From an uncultured Gammaproteobacteria bacterium (GTDB lineage Bacteria; Pseudomonadota; Gammaproteobacteria; GCA-001735895), in assembly GCA_937936805.1 (NCBI GenBank), contig CALDDP010000249.1, forward strand, positions 1 through 36,972: a stretch of DNA of 36,972 nt, written 5' to 3'. The notes below the pieces were generated by a model. It ran no database searches and had not been told where the DNA came from. It was given only the letters and a program-made list of their open reading frames with translations. Made by a program: the position numbers and the translations under genes. Positions 35,680-36,972 of this stretch are shown in pieces (within the stretch, counting starts at the first letter, position 1; every line of letters begins with the position of its first letter).

Positions 35680-36972
35680 TGGCCCTGCTGCAGATATCTG
35701 AACCGGGTGAAGCAACCGCCCCCCATGCGCATCGCCACTCAGCGGGAATCGATCTCGGCACGACCAACTCGTTAGTGGCGACGCTGCGCAGTGGCGAGGC
35801 AGTTTGTTTACCCGATGAAAATGGGCGCAGTTTGTTGCCATCGATAGTCAACTTCGGTGACGCGCAAACCCTGGTGGGATACGAGGCGCAGGCGCTGCAA
35901 ATCAGCGATCCGCTGAACAGCATCGCTTCGATCAAGCGACTGATGGGTAGGGCCCGGGAAGACGTGATTCAACTTGGTGATGCCGTCCCCTATGAATTTG
36001 TTACCAGCGAAGGAAGCAACGTGCCGAGAATCCGTACTCGTAAGGGTGATCTGAGTGCGGTGGAAATATCTGCCGAAATTCTCAAAACATTGGCCTATCG
36101 CGCTACTCAAAGTATTGGCGGTGACCTGGACGGCGTCGTCATCACGGTACCGGCTTACTTTGACGATGCGCAACGCCAGGCAACACGCGACGCGGCGACC
36201 CTGGCCGGGTTAAATCTATTCCGCCTGTTGAATGAGCCCACCGCGGCTGCTGTCGCATACGGCCTCGACCGGGACACTGATGACCTGATTGCCGTTTATG
36301 ATCTCGGTGGTGGTACCTTCGACATCTCGATTCTGCGGCTTAACAGGGGCGTGTTTGAAGTCCTGGCAACCGGGGGAGATTCATCGCTGGGTGGCGATGA
36401 TATGGATCATGCGCTGGCAGAGTGGATCATCAGGCAGGGCGGGTTTGCCGATATCGATGCCAGAATGGCGCGCAATATCCTGCTGGCTGCTCGGCAGGCC
36501 AAGGAAAACCTCACTACGACCGCATCGGCCGATATTCTGATCGACTATCAGCAACAGCAGTGGAGTGGAACTATCGATCGACACCAGTTCGACGAATTAG
36601 TACGCCCACTGATCCAGAAAACCCTGACTGCCTGCAGGCGAGCTTTGCGAGATGCCGGAATCTCTAAAAACGATATCGGCCAGGTGGTCATGGTCGGAGG
36701 TTCGACCCGCGTACCTCTGGTGCAGTCGACCATAGCCGAGTTTTTCGAACGTGAACCCATGTGCGATCTTGATCCCGATAAGGTAGTCGCGATCGGCGCC
36801 GCGATACAGGCGGATATCCTGGCTGGAAACAAGCCAGACAGCGACATGCTCCTGCTCGACGTGCTGCCGTTATCGCTCGGCATAGAAACCATGGGTGGAT
36901 TGAGCGAAAAGATCATCAACCGGAATACCGCCATTCCGGTGGCCAGGGGGCAGGACTTCACCACCTTCAAGG
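35679..36972 (+). CDS. hscA: Fe-S cluster assembly Hsp70 chaperone HscA, N-terminal part (continues past the window)
   Basis: ATGA overlap with hsc[43 protein letters not shown]..., [63 protein letters not shown]; frame open to the last base, so absent from the ORF track. Confidence 0.95.
   Translation, partial: MALLQISEPGEATAPHAHRHSAGIDLGTTNSLVATLRSGEAVCLPDENGRSLLPSIVNFGDAQTLVGYEAQALQISDPLNSIASIKRLMGRAREDVIQLGDAVPYEFVTSEGSNVPRIRTRKGDLSAVEISAEILKTLAYRATQSIGGDLDGVVITVPAYFDDAQRQATRDAATLAGLNLFRLLNEPTAAAVAYGLDRDTDDLIAVYDLGGGTFDISILRLNRGVFEVLATGGDSSLGGDDMDHALAEWIIRQGGFADIDARMARNILLAARQAKENLTTTASADILIDYQQQQWSGTIDRHQFDELVRPLIQKTLTACRRALRDAGISKNDIGQVVMVGGSTRVPLVQSTIAEFFEREPMCDLDPDKVVAIGAAIQADILAGNKPDSDMLLLDVLPLSLGIETMGGLSEKIINRNTAIPVARGQDFTTFK

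Noticed and set aside
1-36972. CRISPR arrays, tRNA/rRNA genes, prophage or transposon modules
   Set aside because: No regularly spaced repeats, cloverleaf-like genes, integrase/transposase ORFs or phage structural genes were seen by reading the sequence and ORF track; tRNAscan-SE/Infernal would be needed for a firm negative.

Overview
Chromosomal segment that looks gammaproteobacterial, densely coded, with about 31 supportable protein genes. I saw no rRNA, tRNA, CRISPR array or transposase. Left to right: MFS (partial), MATE, sulfotransferase-like, MFS; two head-to-head phosphoribosyltransferase paralogs; PLP aminotransferase, tag, CmcJ/NvfI-like oxidoreductase, OsmC; glycerate 2-kinase, prpE, LysR; a run of four lipoproteins (LPP20 / LpoB / COG3014 / LPP20); a ribbon-helix-helix protein with a Ser/Thr kinase; serine-glyoxylate aminotransferase, FAD/Fe-S dehydrogenase, RraA-family protein; aceK and acsA; selO, lexA; suhB, trmJ; a Spy/CpxP + OmpR-type regulator + CpxA-type kinase cassette; then iscR-iscS-iscA-hscB-hscA (hscA runs off the end). 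The most interesting locus is the isc operon. There is no iscU between iscS and iscA (10-nt gap). The IscR has lost three of the four E. coli [2Fe-2S] ligands in an ungapped alignment. The cysteine desulfurase is NifS-like and lacks the IscU-docking C-terminal tail of E. coli IscS. HscB/HscA, whose textbook client is IscU, are retained, and so is a good match to a type-1 IscR operator. Other notable signals: an 18-bp near-perfect inverted repeat in the lexA promoter paired with a divergent LexA recognition helix; two TTGTCGACAA-type palindromes 63 bp apart upstream of prpE; three 10-bp-phased GTTAC repeats upstream of the Spy/CpxP gene; a perfect FNR-type box between aceK and acsA. All product calls come from reading the translations and remembered family motifs; no database search was run.
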